The notes under the pieces were generated by a model. The model was given only the letters and a program-made list of their open reading frames with translations, was not told the DNA's origin and ran no database searches. Below are positions 17,429 to 25,477 of a DNA stretch of 64,000 nt, piece after piece. The stretch's first letter is position 1; every line of letters starts with the position of its first letter. The stretch is from Oxalobacter paraformigenes (GTDB lineage: Bacteria > Pseudomonadota > Gammaproteobacteria > Burkholderiales > Burkholderiaceae_D), in the NCBI RefSeq assembly GCF_000158475.2, contig NZ_KI392031.1, positions 869,786 through 933,785 on the forward strand. Direction: 5' to 3'. A program made the translations under genes and the position numbers.

Positions 17429-19012
17429 ATGGCTCTCGTACAGGCAAATCAGCTGGAGGCGATAAACTGCTGGCACGGCAGCTGGAAAGACGGCACGTGG
17501 GCCAGCAAGGGCGCTCCCAAAGACGAATCGTCAAGAACGGCAGAAACGAGAGCCGCTGCCGTCGATTCGTCTGCTTTGCAGGATGCCTGTTATGCTTCTC
17601 CGGCAGTCTTTCGCGCTTCCGCCCAATCGCCGGCATCGCTGGATGACCATACGGCAGCGATTTATACCACGACGGGTATCTCCCACAATCCGGCGCGGAT
17701 GGTGGATGACTTTTCCGGAATCCATGTTACTTATTCGGATATTGCGGAAAATGTCTCGTCGAACGATCGGCTGCAAAGTATCAAGTACATCGGATGTGCC
17801 CGTCAGGAAATGATTTCGCCTCTTGCCCTGGCCGACGCATTGCAAAGGTATGGCGGTATCGAAAAGGCAATGTTGACAGCATCGGATGTCCAGGCTGCTT
17901 TGATGTCGGCTATCGCGCTGCAGAATGAAAACCTGTTTCTGTCGGATTCAAACCGGGCAAATGCCATTCACAGAATCGGAGCCGTGGAGCAGATATACGC
18001 TTATTCCCGTGCCATGTTTTCGAGGATGCTTCATGCCAGTTACAAGGCCGAGGGAAATTCCGGGGCGGTATCGACTGCCAGCTATCGTATCCGGGCTTTT
18101 GCAGAGGGAAACGGCAAAGCGAAAGCACGTACAGGGGCATGGCTTGGCGCAAATGCTGGGCTGTTGCAGGAACTTGCTGCTGCACGGGATACGGCTTTGT
18201 TGCAGGTTCGCTTCCCGGTCAAAAATACGGTTACGCTTGATGCGACAGATGACTTAAAGGCGCAAATCGGTGCCATAAGCGCCGTGCTTGAGCCTGTGGC
18301 CGCGATTGCCATACCCGGTTCGGTTATCGCAACACTGTCGAATGTACGGGAAAACATGCGTCTTGTCGAAACCGCATTGGCCTTTTCGCATCGTTTCGCG
18401 GACGCAAAAGAAAAAAACGAACCGGACACCGTCGAAAGCGTTCTCCAGACGTTGCTGGCGCAGCATACTGCCTTGGCGAAAGCCGGGGAAGAGCAGGTTG
18501 GTGGTGCCCTTGTCAGGAACAGCCATGATGCAATGGCTGCAGCGGGTGATAACATAATTGTCACTACAGGGGTGACGGCGGGTCTTTTTGAGGCTGTTGT
18601 TCCTGGCACGTGGTCCACTTATTGCTATGTGACAGCGGGCGCTCAGGAAGAATCCGTCATACCGCTTGAATGGCAGGTGGCTGCCAGCCGGTATGCCGGT
18701 CTGCTCTATGACATTCTGGCTGCCTGTGACAGGGAATACGGTCACTTCAGGGCTTTCCCGTATTGCATGGAACGGTCGGATATGACTGGACGGGGAGCGG
18801 CACGGACGCGGCGCGAAGCTACCCTTTCTGAACAAGTGACCCTGCGGGAAAACCGGTTTGTGCTGCATCTTACACCCACTACTGTGAGAGAGGTTCTCAA
18901 TGCGGTCGATTTCTGTTTTGTTCCCGACCGGATGCAGCCAGTCGAGGGGAGTTCTGCCGCCAGGCGTATTTTCAAAGTCCTTTCGGACGCCAGAATCTTT
19001 ACCCTGTCGTGA
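17429..19012 (+). CDS. Large Ala-rich phage structural protein, unknown role
   Basis: The 527-residue protein is rich in alanine and helical, with no motif that I recognise. It lies between head proteins and the connector. A virion role such as an internal head or collar component is plausible from position. The start has no strong ribosome binding site. Its stop codon lies inside the next GTCGTGAT element, so gene end and regulatory element overlap. Confidence 0.6.
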   Translation: MALVQANQLEAINCWHGSWKDGTWASKGAPKDESSRTAETRAAAVDSSALQDACYASPAVFRASAQSPASLDDHTAAIYTTTGISHNPARMVDDFSGIHVTYSDIAENVSSNDRLQSIKYIGCARQEMISPLALADALQRYGGIEKAMLTASDVQAALMSAIALQNENLFLSDSNRANAIHRIGAVEQIYAYSRAMFSRMLHASYKAEGNSGAVSTASYRIRAFAEGNGKAKARTGAWLGANAGLLQELAAARDTALLQVRFPVKNTVTLDATDDLKAQIGAISAVLEPVAAIAIPGSVIATLSNVRENMRLVETALAFSHRFADAKEKNEPDTVESVLQTLLAQHTALAKAGEEQVGGALVRNSHDAMAAAGDNIIVTTGVTAGLFEAVVPGTWSTYCYVTAGAQEESVIPLEWQVAASRYAGLLYDILAACDREYGHFRAFPYCMERSDMTGRGAARTRREATLSEQVTLRENRFVLHLTPTTVREVLNAVDFCFVPDRMQPVEGSSAARRIFKVLSDARIFTLS

Positions 19013-19013
19013 T
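19006..19013 (+). promoter_or_regulatory. GTCGTGAY element, copy 6
   Basis: GTCGTGAT overlaps the upstream stop codon and lies 43 nt before the ATG at 19049. Between them TGTCCGG and CCGGACA form a 7-bp hairpin, and TGATG in the element is complementary to CATCA at the start codon. Confidence 0.55.
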
Positions 19014-19048
19014 GTTACTGTCCGGATGAGGCATACCGGACAATCATC

Positions 19049-20122
19049 ATGGAACTCGTCAAATCAACAAACACTACTTTCAAAGCCGAACAGGACAAGG
19101 ATGCTTTCCTTGATTATGCGATTGACTGGTCAGACTGGCTGCTGAAGGATGATGTTATTATCTCCAGCGATTGGCAGTCCGATTACGGGTTGACACTGTC
19201 TTCCGCTTTCATTGACGGCGCCTGCACGACTGTGTGGGTGCAGGGTGGCATACCGAACCGGTGGTACAACGTGACCAACACGGTCAAAAGCAAATCTGGA
19301 CGGATTGACCAGCGGACGTTCCAGCTCCACATTGTTGACGAAAAAACCGAACTGGAAGGAACGGCGCTGTTTCCGGATATGGGAAAAGCCGTTGAATCCC
19401 TGAAAAACAATCAGCTTGCAATCACGTCCTGTTTGCCTCAAACGGATTTTTCCGAAGACTATCTTGCCGCAAAACTTCGCGCCGCCGAAGCGGATGCGGA
19501 AAGACGTTTGCGCGTTTTCTTTTCCGAGACCGTCGTTTTCGCCTACGAACCGACACAACAGGAAATCGATGAACTGCCTGAAGGCATGCGCTGGCATGAG
19601 GAAGCGGCCTACGATTACGAGCCGTCTCTCTGGACGTCGGAAGACTGGGGGTATCTCGTTCTCCGGAAGACGCCTGTTCTGGCCGTGGAAAAATGTGTGT
19701 TTTCTTATCCGGCGCCAACAACGGGATTTTTTACCGTGCCGGACAGCTGGATCCGGGTGGATAAAAAAGCGGGGCATATTCGCTTTGTGCCAAGCGGAAG
19801 CGCTCTTGGTGTGGCACCTTTGACCGGTTTCGTGATTTCCGCACTGGGAGGGGGATGCCAAATTCCCGACATGATCCGGTTGCGCTATCGTGCCGGTTTG
19901 AGAAATGCAGGCAAAGACTATCCTGATCTGGTGGATATCGTTAAAAAGATGGCTGTCCTGCGTATCCTGCACGACGCTCACATTCCCCAGTCGGGGTCGA
20001 TTTCGGCCGACGGATTGAGCCAGTCCACATCGTTGCAAATGGCCGCCTTTCAGGATGAGATTGATTCGGCGCTGGATCATCTTGCACAAAGTATCCATGG
20101 CGTCAGCATGGTGATTTTATGA
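19049..20122 (+). CDS. Head-tail connector-like protein (357 aa)
   Basis: Residues 1-110 form a beta-rich block with WVQGG and RTFQLHIVDE. The C-terminal half ends in a helical part (IPDMIRLRYRAGLRNAGKDYPDLVDIVKKMAVLRIL) of the sort seen in head-tail connector (gp6-like) proteins. The next gene overlaps by 4 nt (ATGA). Role as an adaptor at the portal is inferred from position and this C-terminal region. Confidence 0.55.
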   Translation: MELVKSTNTTFKAEQDKDAFLDYAIDWSDWLLKDDVIISSDWQSDYGLTLSSAFIDGACTTVWVQGGIPNRWYNVTNTVKSKSGRIDQRTFQLHIVDEKTELEGTALFPDMGKAVESLKNNQLAITSCLPQTDFSEDYLAAKLRAAEADAERRLRVFFSETVVFAYEPTQQEIDELPEGMRWHEEAAYDYEPSLWTSEDWGYLVLRKTPVLAVEKCVFSYPAPTTGFFTVPDSWIRVDKKAGHIRFVPSGSALGVAPLTGFVISALGGGCQIPDMIRLRYRAGLRNAGKDYPDLVDIVKKMAVLRILHDAHIPQSGSISADGLSQSTSLQMAAFQDEIDSALDHLAQSIHGVSMVIL

Positions 20123-20739
20123 AACTGAATCCGACTGCTTTCAATCGTTTTTTGAATCACATCGGGCAGGATATGTTGTGGCGGAAGTCGTTTTTATGTC
20201 CCTGTCGCAATGAAAATTCCGGTTCCGCCCTGTCGGACTGTCCATTTTGCATGGGCAAAGGGTGTTACTGGGACGATGGAAAAGAAGGACGGGCAGGGAT
20301 TTCAGGCATGGACGTCCAGAAACAATGGTTCCAGTTCGGGCAGGCGGAAACAGGCGATGTGGTCATTACCATTCCAGGGGATACGCCACTGTATGACATG
20401 GGACAGTTTGACCGGATCACCTTGAAAAACTCGACACAGCCTTTTTCACAGGTATTGAAACGCGGAGAAGAATATCTGTCGTTTGTTCCGGTTTCCGTTG
20501 ATTATGTCAGCTGGATTGAAAACGGCAAGATGGTGCATGGCAATAAGCCAATCATCGAACAGGGCAAGCCGAAATGGATTTCCGATGAGCCCCCGGAAGG
20601 GACCGTTTATACCATGGGGGGACGTCGTCACCCTGAATATTTCGTTTATCGGGATTTCCCACAGGACAGGGCGCACCACCATGGATTGAGACTGCCCCGA
20701 AAAGTGGTCCTGAGAAAATTCGATTTGTTCGGACGGTAA
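20119..20739 (+). CDS. Head-completion protein with Cys cluster (206 aa)
   Basis: The 206-residue protein has a compact cysteine cluster (CPCRNENSG ... DCPFCMGKGCYW, residues 28-51) resembling a small zinc site, then a beta-rich body. It is coupled to the upstream gene by ATGA and the next gene starts 2 nt after its stop. Its place between connector and neck genes suggests a head-completion or tail-joining protein. The metal site is inferred. Confidence 0.5.
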   Translation: MKLNPTAFNRFLNHIGQDMLWRKSFLCPCRNENSGSALSDCPFCMGKGCYWDDGKEGRAGISGMDVQKQWFQFGQAETGDVVITIPGDTPLYDMGQFDRITLKNSTQPFSQVLKRGEEYLSFVPVSVDYVSWIENGKMVHGNKPIIEQGKPKWISDEPPEGTVYTMGGRRHPEYFVYRDFPQDRAHHHGLRLPRKVVLRKFDLFGR

Positions 20740-20741
20740 GC

Positions 20742-21512
20742 ATGTACAAACTCAAGGCATCGATTCCCGAGATCCCGGCAACGGTGGAATACGCTGTCGG
20801 GCAGGTCTTGCAGAATGTCACGGTAGCAGTCGAAAAGACGGCGCAGGAAGTGCAAACTGCCTGGCAGGCCGGAATCATGAAAACCAGTGGGGTCTGGCTG
20901 GATTACAAGAAATCGGCCGTTGCCTCGATTCAGTACCAGATGCAATCGTATTCTTCGGCAGAGGTTTTTTCAGAGGCAGAAAGCGCAATCCGGATTGAAG
21001 AAGGGTTTCCGGAACGCGATCTCAAGCTGATGCTGCAGACGTCGAAAAAAACCCGGGCGACGAAAACCGGAAAGAAATACCTGGTTATTCCATTCAGGCA
21101 CAATGTTCCGGGATCGGCTGCACTGGCGCCAGCCATGCCGAAAAACATCTATGCCAAGGCAAAGTTGCTGAGTCCGTCGTCTGTGGTCGGAAAAGCGACA
21201 AGAGTATCGGCAACCGGCCATGTCGTCCCACAGTCGAAATACCAATGGGGCGGTTCATTGCCAACCGGGATGGCACCCAAGAAAAAACCGCAGCATGCAA
21301 CCGATATTTATGCCGGCATGAAACGGTTTGATACGTCTTCCGGAAAAGCGAAATCGTCCTCTTATCTTACCTATCGGGTCATGATGGAAGGTTCGTCGAA
21401 GTGGCTGGTACCTGCAAAACCGGGCCATTATGTGGTCAAGACCCTGTCGGGCGCCATGCAGCCACGGCTTGAGAAAAATCTGAAAGACGCCATTGCCGAT
21501 GCCCTGTCGTGA
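20742..21512 (+). CDS. Neck/tail-completion protein, HK97 gp10-like position
   Basis: The 256-residue protein has an N-terminal helix (VEYAVGQVLQNVTVAVEKTAQEV) and a basic middle with KKTRATKTGKKYLVIPF, a layout reminiscent of HK97 gp10-type tail-completion proteins. It precedes the tail terminator candidate. The stop TGA lies inside the following GTCGTGAC element. Confidence 0.5.
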   Translation: MYKLKASIPEIPATVEYAVGQVLQNVTVAVEKTAQEVQTAWQAGIMKTSGVWLDYKKSAVASIQYQMQSYSSAEVFSEAESAIRIEEGFPERDLKLMLQTSKKTRATKTGKKYLVIPFRHNVPGSAALAPAMPKNIYAKAKLLSPSSVVGKATRVSATGHVVPQSKYQWGGSLPTGMAPKKKPQHATDIYAGMKRFDTSSGKAKSSSYLTYRVMMEGSSKWLVPAKPGHYVVKTLSGAMQPRLEKNLKDAIADALS

Positions 21513-21513
21513 C
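21506..21513 (+). promoter_or_regulatory. GTCGTGAY element, copy 7
   Basis: GTCGTGAC overlaps the upstream stop and lies 22 nt before the ATG at 21528. TGACGC can pair (one G-U) with GTGTCA, whose last base is the A of the start codon. Confidence 0.55.
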
Positions 21514-21527
21514 GCAAGTATCGTGTC

Positions 21528-22358
21528 ATGACTATCGCACTGTTAAGACCATCGCCTGTCGGCAACGCCATCCGGGTTTTCATCACTCCACCACAAAAAG
21601 CGGAACGATGGAAAGTCATGCGCAGGATGGATGAGGCGTTCCGCGACGAAAACGATCCCGATGCTGTATGCATTTACGATGGCTGCGACGAAAAGACGTT
21701 TCTTGATACTCATTTTCTGACGAACGGGAAAACGTATTTCTACCGGCTTTTTTGCAAGGCAGGCGAGACGTGGATGGTTGACGACACGAAAAGCGCCGTT
21801 CCGGAATGTACGTTTACCAGTGGAGGAGAGGATCCGCAACTGATACTGCGGGATCGGCTTGATTACGGTCTGGCCGAGCTGCTGAAAAGAAGGCAATTGC
21901 ATCACCCGCACGGGAAAATACCTGTCCTGACGGCGCCCCCCACTTTTGACGGGACGACTTTCCCGGTGGTGGTCGTCCAGTTCACAAGTGGAGCATCTGC
22001 CGAATATGGCGTGGGCGATTTTCTGGGGGAAAGTCTCGATGAAGACGACGATGAATGGGAAATCGATGAGGGATGGTTATCGCAAGTCCAGCTGACAGTG
22101 GTGGCCTGGAGCCTCAATGCCGATGAACGAATCAGATTGCGCCGGGCTATCGAATATCTGCTGATTGCGAATATGTCTGTTCTGGACGCGTCCGGCATTT
22201 CGCAGATCAGCTTGCAGCAATCCGATCACGAAGACTATCAGTCTTATGCCGTGCCCATGTATCAATCCGTATCGACAATCAGTTGCCTGGCACCACGCTA
22301 CGTCGGCCATCGGGAAGATCGGATACGTCATGTTAATTTGCAAATCAAGGGAGTCTGA
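21528..22358 (+). CDS. Probable tail terminator/completion protein (276 aa)
   Basis: The N-terminal 100 residues look like a fibronectin-type beta domain (VGNAIRVFITPPQKAERWKV ... TYFYRLFCKAGETW). The C-terminal part (FPVVVVQFTSGASAEYG ... YLLIANMSVLDASG) resembles phage tail-terminator proteins. It lies two genes before the tail sheath, where tail terminators usually are. The assignment rests mostly on gene order. Confidence 0.5.
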   Translation: MTIALLRPSPVGNAIRVFITPPQKAERWKVMRRMDEAFRDENDPDAVCIYDGCDEKTFLDTHFLTNGKTYFYRLFCKAGETWMVDDTKSAVPECTFTSGGEDPQLILRDRLDYGLAELLKRRQLHHPHGKIPVLTAPPTFDGTTFPVVVVQFTSGASAEYGVGDFLGESLDEDDDEWEIDEGWLSQVQLTVVAWSLNADERIRLRRAIEYLLIANMSVLDASGISQISLQQSDHEDYQSYAVPMYQSVSTISCLAPRYVGHREDRIRHVNLQIKGV

Positions 22359-22360
22359 GT

Positions 22361-22597
22361 ATGGCAACGAAAAGTACAGAAAACACGGAAGCTGAAAACA
22401 AGGAAGCTTGGGTTGCGGGGAAGGAAGAGCATTACCCGGTGACGCTTGACGAATTTTGTCGGCGCTTATCGACCAGTGACCGTCGTGTCGAAATGATCGG
22501 TGCTTTCGAGCATGTTGAAAAAAGTGCAGGACGCACGAAAGATACGGAGTCGGCTTACCGGGTCCGGTACGAAGAATTCATCAATCAGCCAGTTTAA
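22361..22597 (+). CDS. Small phage protein (78 aa)
   Basis: A 78-residue charged protein begins 2 nt after the preceding stop, with AAGGGAG upstream. It has a motif-free helical sequence (VTLDEFCRRLSTSDRRVEMIGAFEH). Similar small proteins often precede sheath genes. Function is unknown. Confidence 0.6.
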   Translation: MATKSTENTEAENKEAWVAGKEEHYPVTLDEFCRRLSTSDRRVEMIGAFEHVEKSAGRTKDTESAYRVRYEEFINQPV

Positions 22598-22609
22598 GGA
22601 TGAAAAATC

Positions 22610-24310
22610 ATGAGTGTATTTTTTAACGGTCAGAAATGGACGACACCCGGCGTCATGAGCCGTATCGATGACGAGGCCATGTATAACAACAACCTGAACA
22701 TCGGTAATGTCGCCGCTTTCATCGGGCGATCTGAGGGCGGGCAACCCAAGACTGCCTTGCGCTTCGGAAGTCCGTCGGAGGCGAGAAATGCGCTGTTGTC
22801 AGGTGATTTGTTGACGGCCATCGAACAGGCATTCGACCCCTCTGCTGAGACCAATGCACCGTCCCAGATTGTCGCTATCCGCGTCAATCCGGCTGTCCAG
22901 GCGTCGGCTGAAGTCAAGGATTCAAGCGGGTTTACGACGGTCATAAAACTGTTTTCCACCGATTATGGACGTCGTGCCAACAGCATCCGGTACAAGATCG
23001 AGACCGGAACGGAATCAGGCAAAAAGATCACGACCCAACTGGGCGATACATACTATACCGCCGACAATATTTCCCGGTATGTCTTTTCCATACAGTACAG
23101 CGGCACGGAAGCGTCTGCCACTATGACGGTGACAGATACCTCGGTGATCTTGTCGGCTCCGGCAGGTGTCGAGGCAGACATGATTGATCTGCACAGCTAT
23201 GAAACCATCCAGAAACTGGTCGATAAAATCAATACTGTTCCAGGTTTCTTCGCCGAAGTGGTGGATAACAATGGCGAAAAAGAGACATTGAATGGACTGG
23301 ATATGGCCAGCGCGATCGACGTCCGTTCGGACAAATGTATTGCCACGGCACATGTACAAGCCATTGTCGAGTGGTTCAACGGTCTTGGTGAAGAATTCGT
23401 TACAGCGGAGCGTGTGACGGGGATCTATCCGGCCAATGTGTCGTGGACTTATCTTGAGGGTGGTTCGGATGGCAATGTAAGCATGTCCGACTGGCAAGAT
23501 TGTTTCGATGTGCTGCAAACGCAGGATGTGCAATGGGTTACACCCTTGTCCCCGGAACCGGCTATCCACGCCATGTGCGATACTCATGCCAGTTACATGT
23601 CGACAGTCGGGCGAAAAGAACGACGGTCCATTGTCGGCGGAAAGGCCGGTGCAACCGACAAGGAAGCGATTGCTGCCGCCAAGGCACTTGCCAGTGACCG
23701 GGTGTCTTATGTCCACCTTGGCATGTACGATTACAATTCGACAGGAAAACTGACCCTTTTTCCTCCCTACATTCTGGCGGCTAAAATCGCAGGCATGTTT
23801 TCTGGGGTCACTCCGGGTTATTCGCTGACTGGAAGAACACTCAAAATCAAAGGAATCGAGCGAAATCTGAAAAATCCAACCGATACAGACCAGCTGATCG
23901 AAGGTGGTGTTCTTTGTGTGGAAAATACCGACAACGGCTATAAAATTGTCCAGTCGATTACGACATGGCGAGCCAATAACAAATATACCCGTGTCGAAGT
24001 GTCCACGGGAGCGGCGGTTGATTACGTTGCCAGAACAGTACGAGAGAGAGCAGAAAAAATTATCGGTGGCGCTCCGGGCAGTCCAATAAAGTTGTCGACT
24101 GCATTGCAAGAGGCTGATACGGCACTTCGTCAACTGACGACTGAAGGCATTATTGTCGGCGATGAAACCAATCCGTCATTCAAAAATCTGATCGCATCGC
24201 TGGAAGGGGATGTCCTGAGACTGGAATTCGAGGCAAGCCCGGGAATTCCAGTCAACTATGTTCTGATCACTATTCACTGTGTGCCGTATTCGGGCAGTGT
24301 ATCAGCCTGA
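22610..24310 (+). CDS. Tail sheath protein
   Basis: The 566-residue protein has the contractile sheath layout: an N-terminal FNGQKWTTPGVMSRI, a variable middle, the AIHAMCDTHASYMSTVGRKE region, and the conserved C-terminal domain (DYVARTVRERAEKIIGG ... VNYVLITIHCVPYSGSVSA). It polymerises around the tail tube and contracts during injection, so the phage is a myovirus. A strong terminator follows. Confidence 0.92.
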   Translation: MSVFFNGQKWTTPGVMSRIDDEAMYNNNLNIGNVAAFIGRSEGGQPKTALRFGSPSEARNALLSGDLLTAIEQAFDPSAETNAPSQIVAIRVNPAVQASAEVKDSSGFTTVIKLFSTDYGRRANSIRYKIETGTESGKKITTQLGDTYYTADNISRYVFSIQYSGTEASATMTVTDTSVILSAPAGVEADMIDLHSYETIQKLVDKINTVPGFFAEVVDNNGEKETLNGLDMASAIDVRSDKCIATAHVQAIVEWFNGLGEEFVTAERVTGIYPANVSWTYLEGGSDGNVSMSDWQDCFDVLQTQDVQWVTPLSPEPAIHAMCDTHASYMSTVGRKERRSIVGGKAGATDKEAIAAAKALASDRVSYVHLGMYDYNSTGKLTLFPPYILAAKIAGMFSGVTPGYSLTGRTLKIKGIERNLKNPTDTDQLIEGGVLCVENTDNGYKIVQSITTWRANNKYTRVEVSTGAAVDYVARTVRERAEKIIGGAPGSPIKLSTALQEADTALRQLTTEGIIVGDETNPSFKNLIASLEGDVLRLEFEASPGIPVNYVLITIHCVPYSGSVSA

Positions 24311-24333
24311 TTTCCTATGTCGTCGTGGAGTTT

Positions 24334-24359
24334 GCCCGGTTTTGAAACCGGGCTTTTTT
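24334..24359 (+). terminator. Rho-independent terminator after the sheath gene
   Basis: GCCCGGTT-TTGA-AACCGGGC forms an 8-bp perfect stem followed by six T. Confidence 0.9.
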
Positions 24360-24399
24360 ATCAGATGCGCCGTAAAAAAAAGAAACTCGAACTCCGTGT

Positions 24400-24407
24400 G
24401 TCGTGAC
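24400..24407 (+). promoter_or_regulatory. GTCGTGAY element, copy 8
   Basis: GTCGTGAC lies about 40 nt after the sheath terminator and 48 nt before the tube ATG at 24448. Its place between a terminator and the next gene supports a promoter function. Confidence 0.55.
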
Positions 24408-24447
24408 ACAACAATGCCAGTATCCACAATTGAAACTGGAGAAAGTA

Positions 24448-24870
24448 ATGGCAACCCAGAACAGAAATGTCGTGTCCGGTAACCGGCTTGTCGTTCAATT
24501 CGACGGCAAATCCATCGGACTTGTCCAATCCGCTGATCTTCGGGACGACTATGCTCCCGAACCGGCAAGCGGTATTGGCGATATTCATGTAAAAGAATAC
24601 GTTCCAACCATGGCGCATCACTCGGTCAATGTCGAGGAGATGGTGTTGAACAAGGCTTCCATGCTGAAAGCCGGTATTTCACTGGAAAATGGCGACGATG
24701 CCCTGAAAGGCATGGTTTTCGACATTTTGTCCATGAACAAGGAAACTGGCGAAGTCTACCGTAAATATATGGGGTGTTCTTACGCATCCGGCAGTATTTC
24801 CATTCGCAAGCATTCCATTGTGATCGCAAGCGGCACGTTCAATGCTCTGGATGTCGTCGGCGGCGTGTAA
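24448..24870 (+). CDS. Tail tube protein
   Basis: The 140-residue protein follows the sheath and precedes the tail chaperones, as tube proteins do in myophages. It is beta-rich, with the ending HSIVIASGTFNALDVVGGV. The start at 24448 has GGAGAA upstream. A GTG 45 nt upstream in frame overlaps the regulatory element and is unlikely. Tube hexamers stack inside the sheath and form the DNA channel. Confidence 0.82.
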   Translation: MATQNRNVVSGNRLVVQFDGKSIGLVQSADLRDDYAPEPASGIGDIHVKEYVPTMAHHSVNVEEMVLNKASMLKAGISLENGDDALKGMVFDILSMNKETGEVYRKYMGCSYASGSISIRKHSIVIASGTFNALDVVGGV

Positions 24871-24888
24871 ACCATCAGGAAAGAAAAA

Positions 24889-25239
24889 ATGAGACAAAAA
24901 TCAGAAAACGATTTTGAAATCGACTTGCCCGGTGTCGGCAAGTTTGTTTATGGACAGCGCACGATTGGCGATTTCATTGCTATTCGCAGACGATATGTCG
25001 AACTGGCTGGAGAAAACGTGAACGATGCCGTGCTGTCGAGTTTGGCCGGTATTGTCGCCGCCCATGATGTCATGTGCGTTTCCTGTCCGGAAGGTTGGGA
25101 AAACCTGATGAATTTCTCCATGGCAAATTCCAAAGAAGATTATCTGCAAAAAGTCTTGGAACTCGACCGGTTGATCGGAGAAAAAGAAAACTCCTTTCGC
25201 GAAAACAAGACAGGCGAGAGCGAAGAAAAGAGGGCTTGA
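24889..25239 (+). CDS. Tail assembly chaperone, short form
   Basis: The 116-residue protein occupies the conserved slot between tube and tape measure. It contains GKFVYGQRTIGDFIAIRRRYVEL and ends in a charged stretch. In most myophages this gene makes a short and a frameshifted long product that guide the tape measure during tail assembly. A candidate slip site lies just before its stop. Confidence 0.8.
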   Translation: MRQKSENDFEIDLPGVGKFVYGQRTIGDFIAIRRRYVELAGENVNDAVLSSLAGIVAAHDVMCVSCPEGWENLMNFSMANSKEDYLQKVLELDRLIGEKENSFRENKTGESEEKRA

Positions 25240-25477
25240 ATTAAGCAAGACGTTTTCATACTGGTTCCGAAACAAATTCAACCTAACGCCAAACGATCCG
25301 CTTTATCTGTCCATGACACCGGAACAGATCGAAACGGAATTCTGGGCGGCCCATTATTTTGACAAACCAGTATCGGAAAGCGTGGTCGATGACGAATTCG
25401 ATCCGGAAGAAGTACAGGAACTGATGGAACGTGACGACTGGGAGGATATCTTGAATGTCAAACAAGATCGGAGTTGA
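25226..25477 (+). CDS. Frameshifted extension of the tail assembly chaperone
   Basis: No start codon opens this frame, yet it is coding-like for about 80 residues (GLELSKTFSYWFRNKFNLTP; MTPEQIETEFWAAHYF). It overlaps the tape-measure start by 23 nt. At 25228-25233 the codons AAG AGG can slip back two bases onto AAA AGA, with both tRNAs re-pairing, which fuses it to the upstream chaperone. Phage Mu uses a -2 shift at the same gene. A +1 shift would give the same downstream frame. Confidence 0.7.
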   Translation, partial: KRGLELSKTFSYWFRNKFNLTPNDPLYLSMTPEQIETEFWAAHYFDKPVSESVVDDEFDPEEVQELMERDDWEDILNVKQDRS

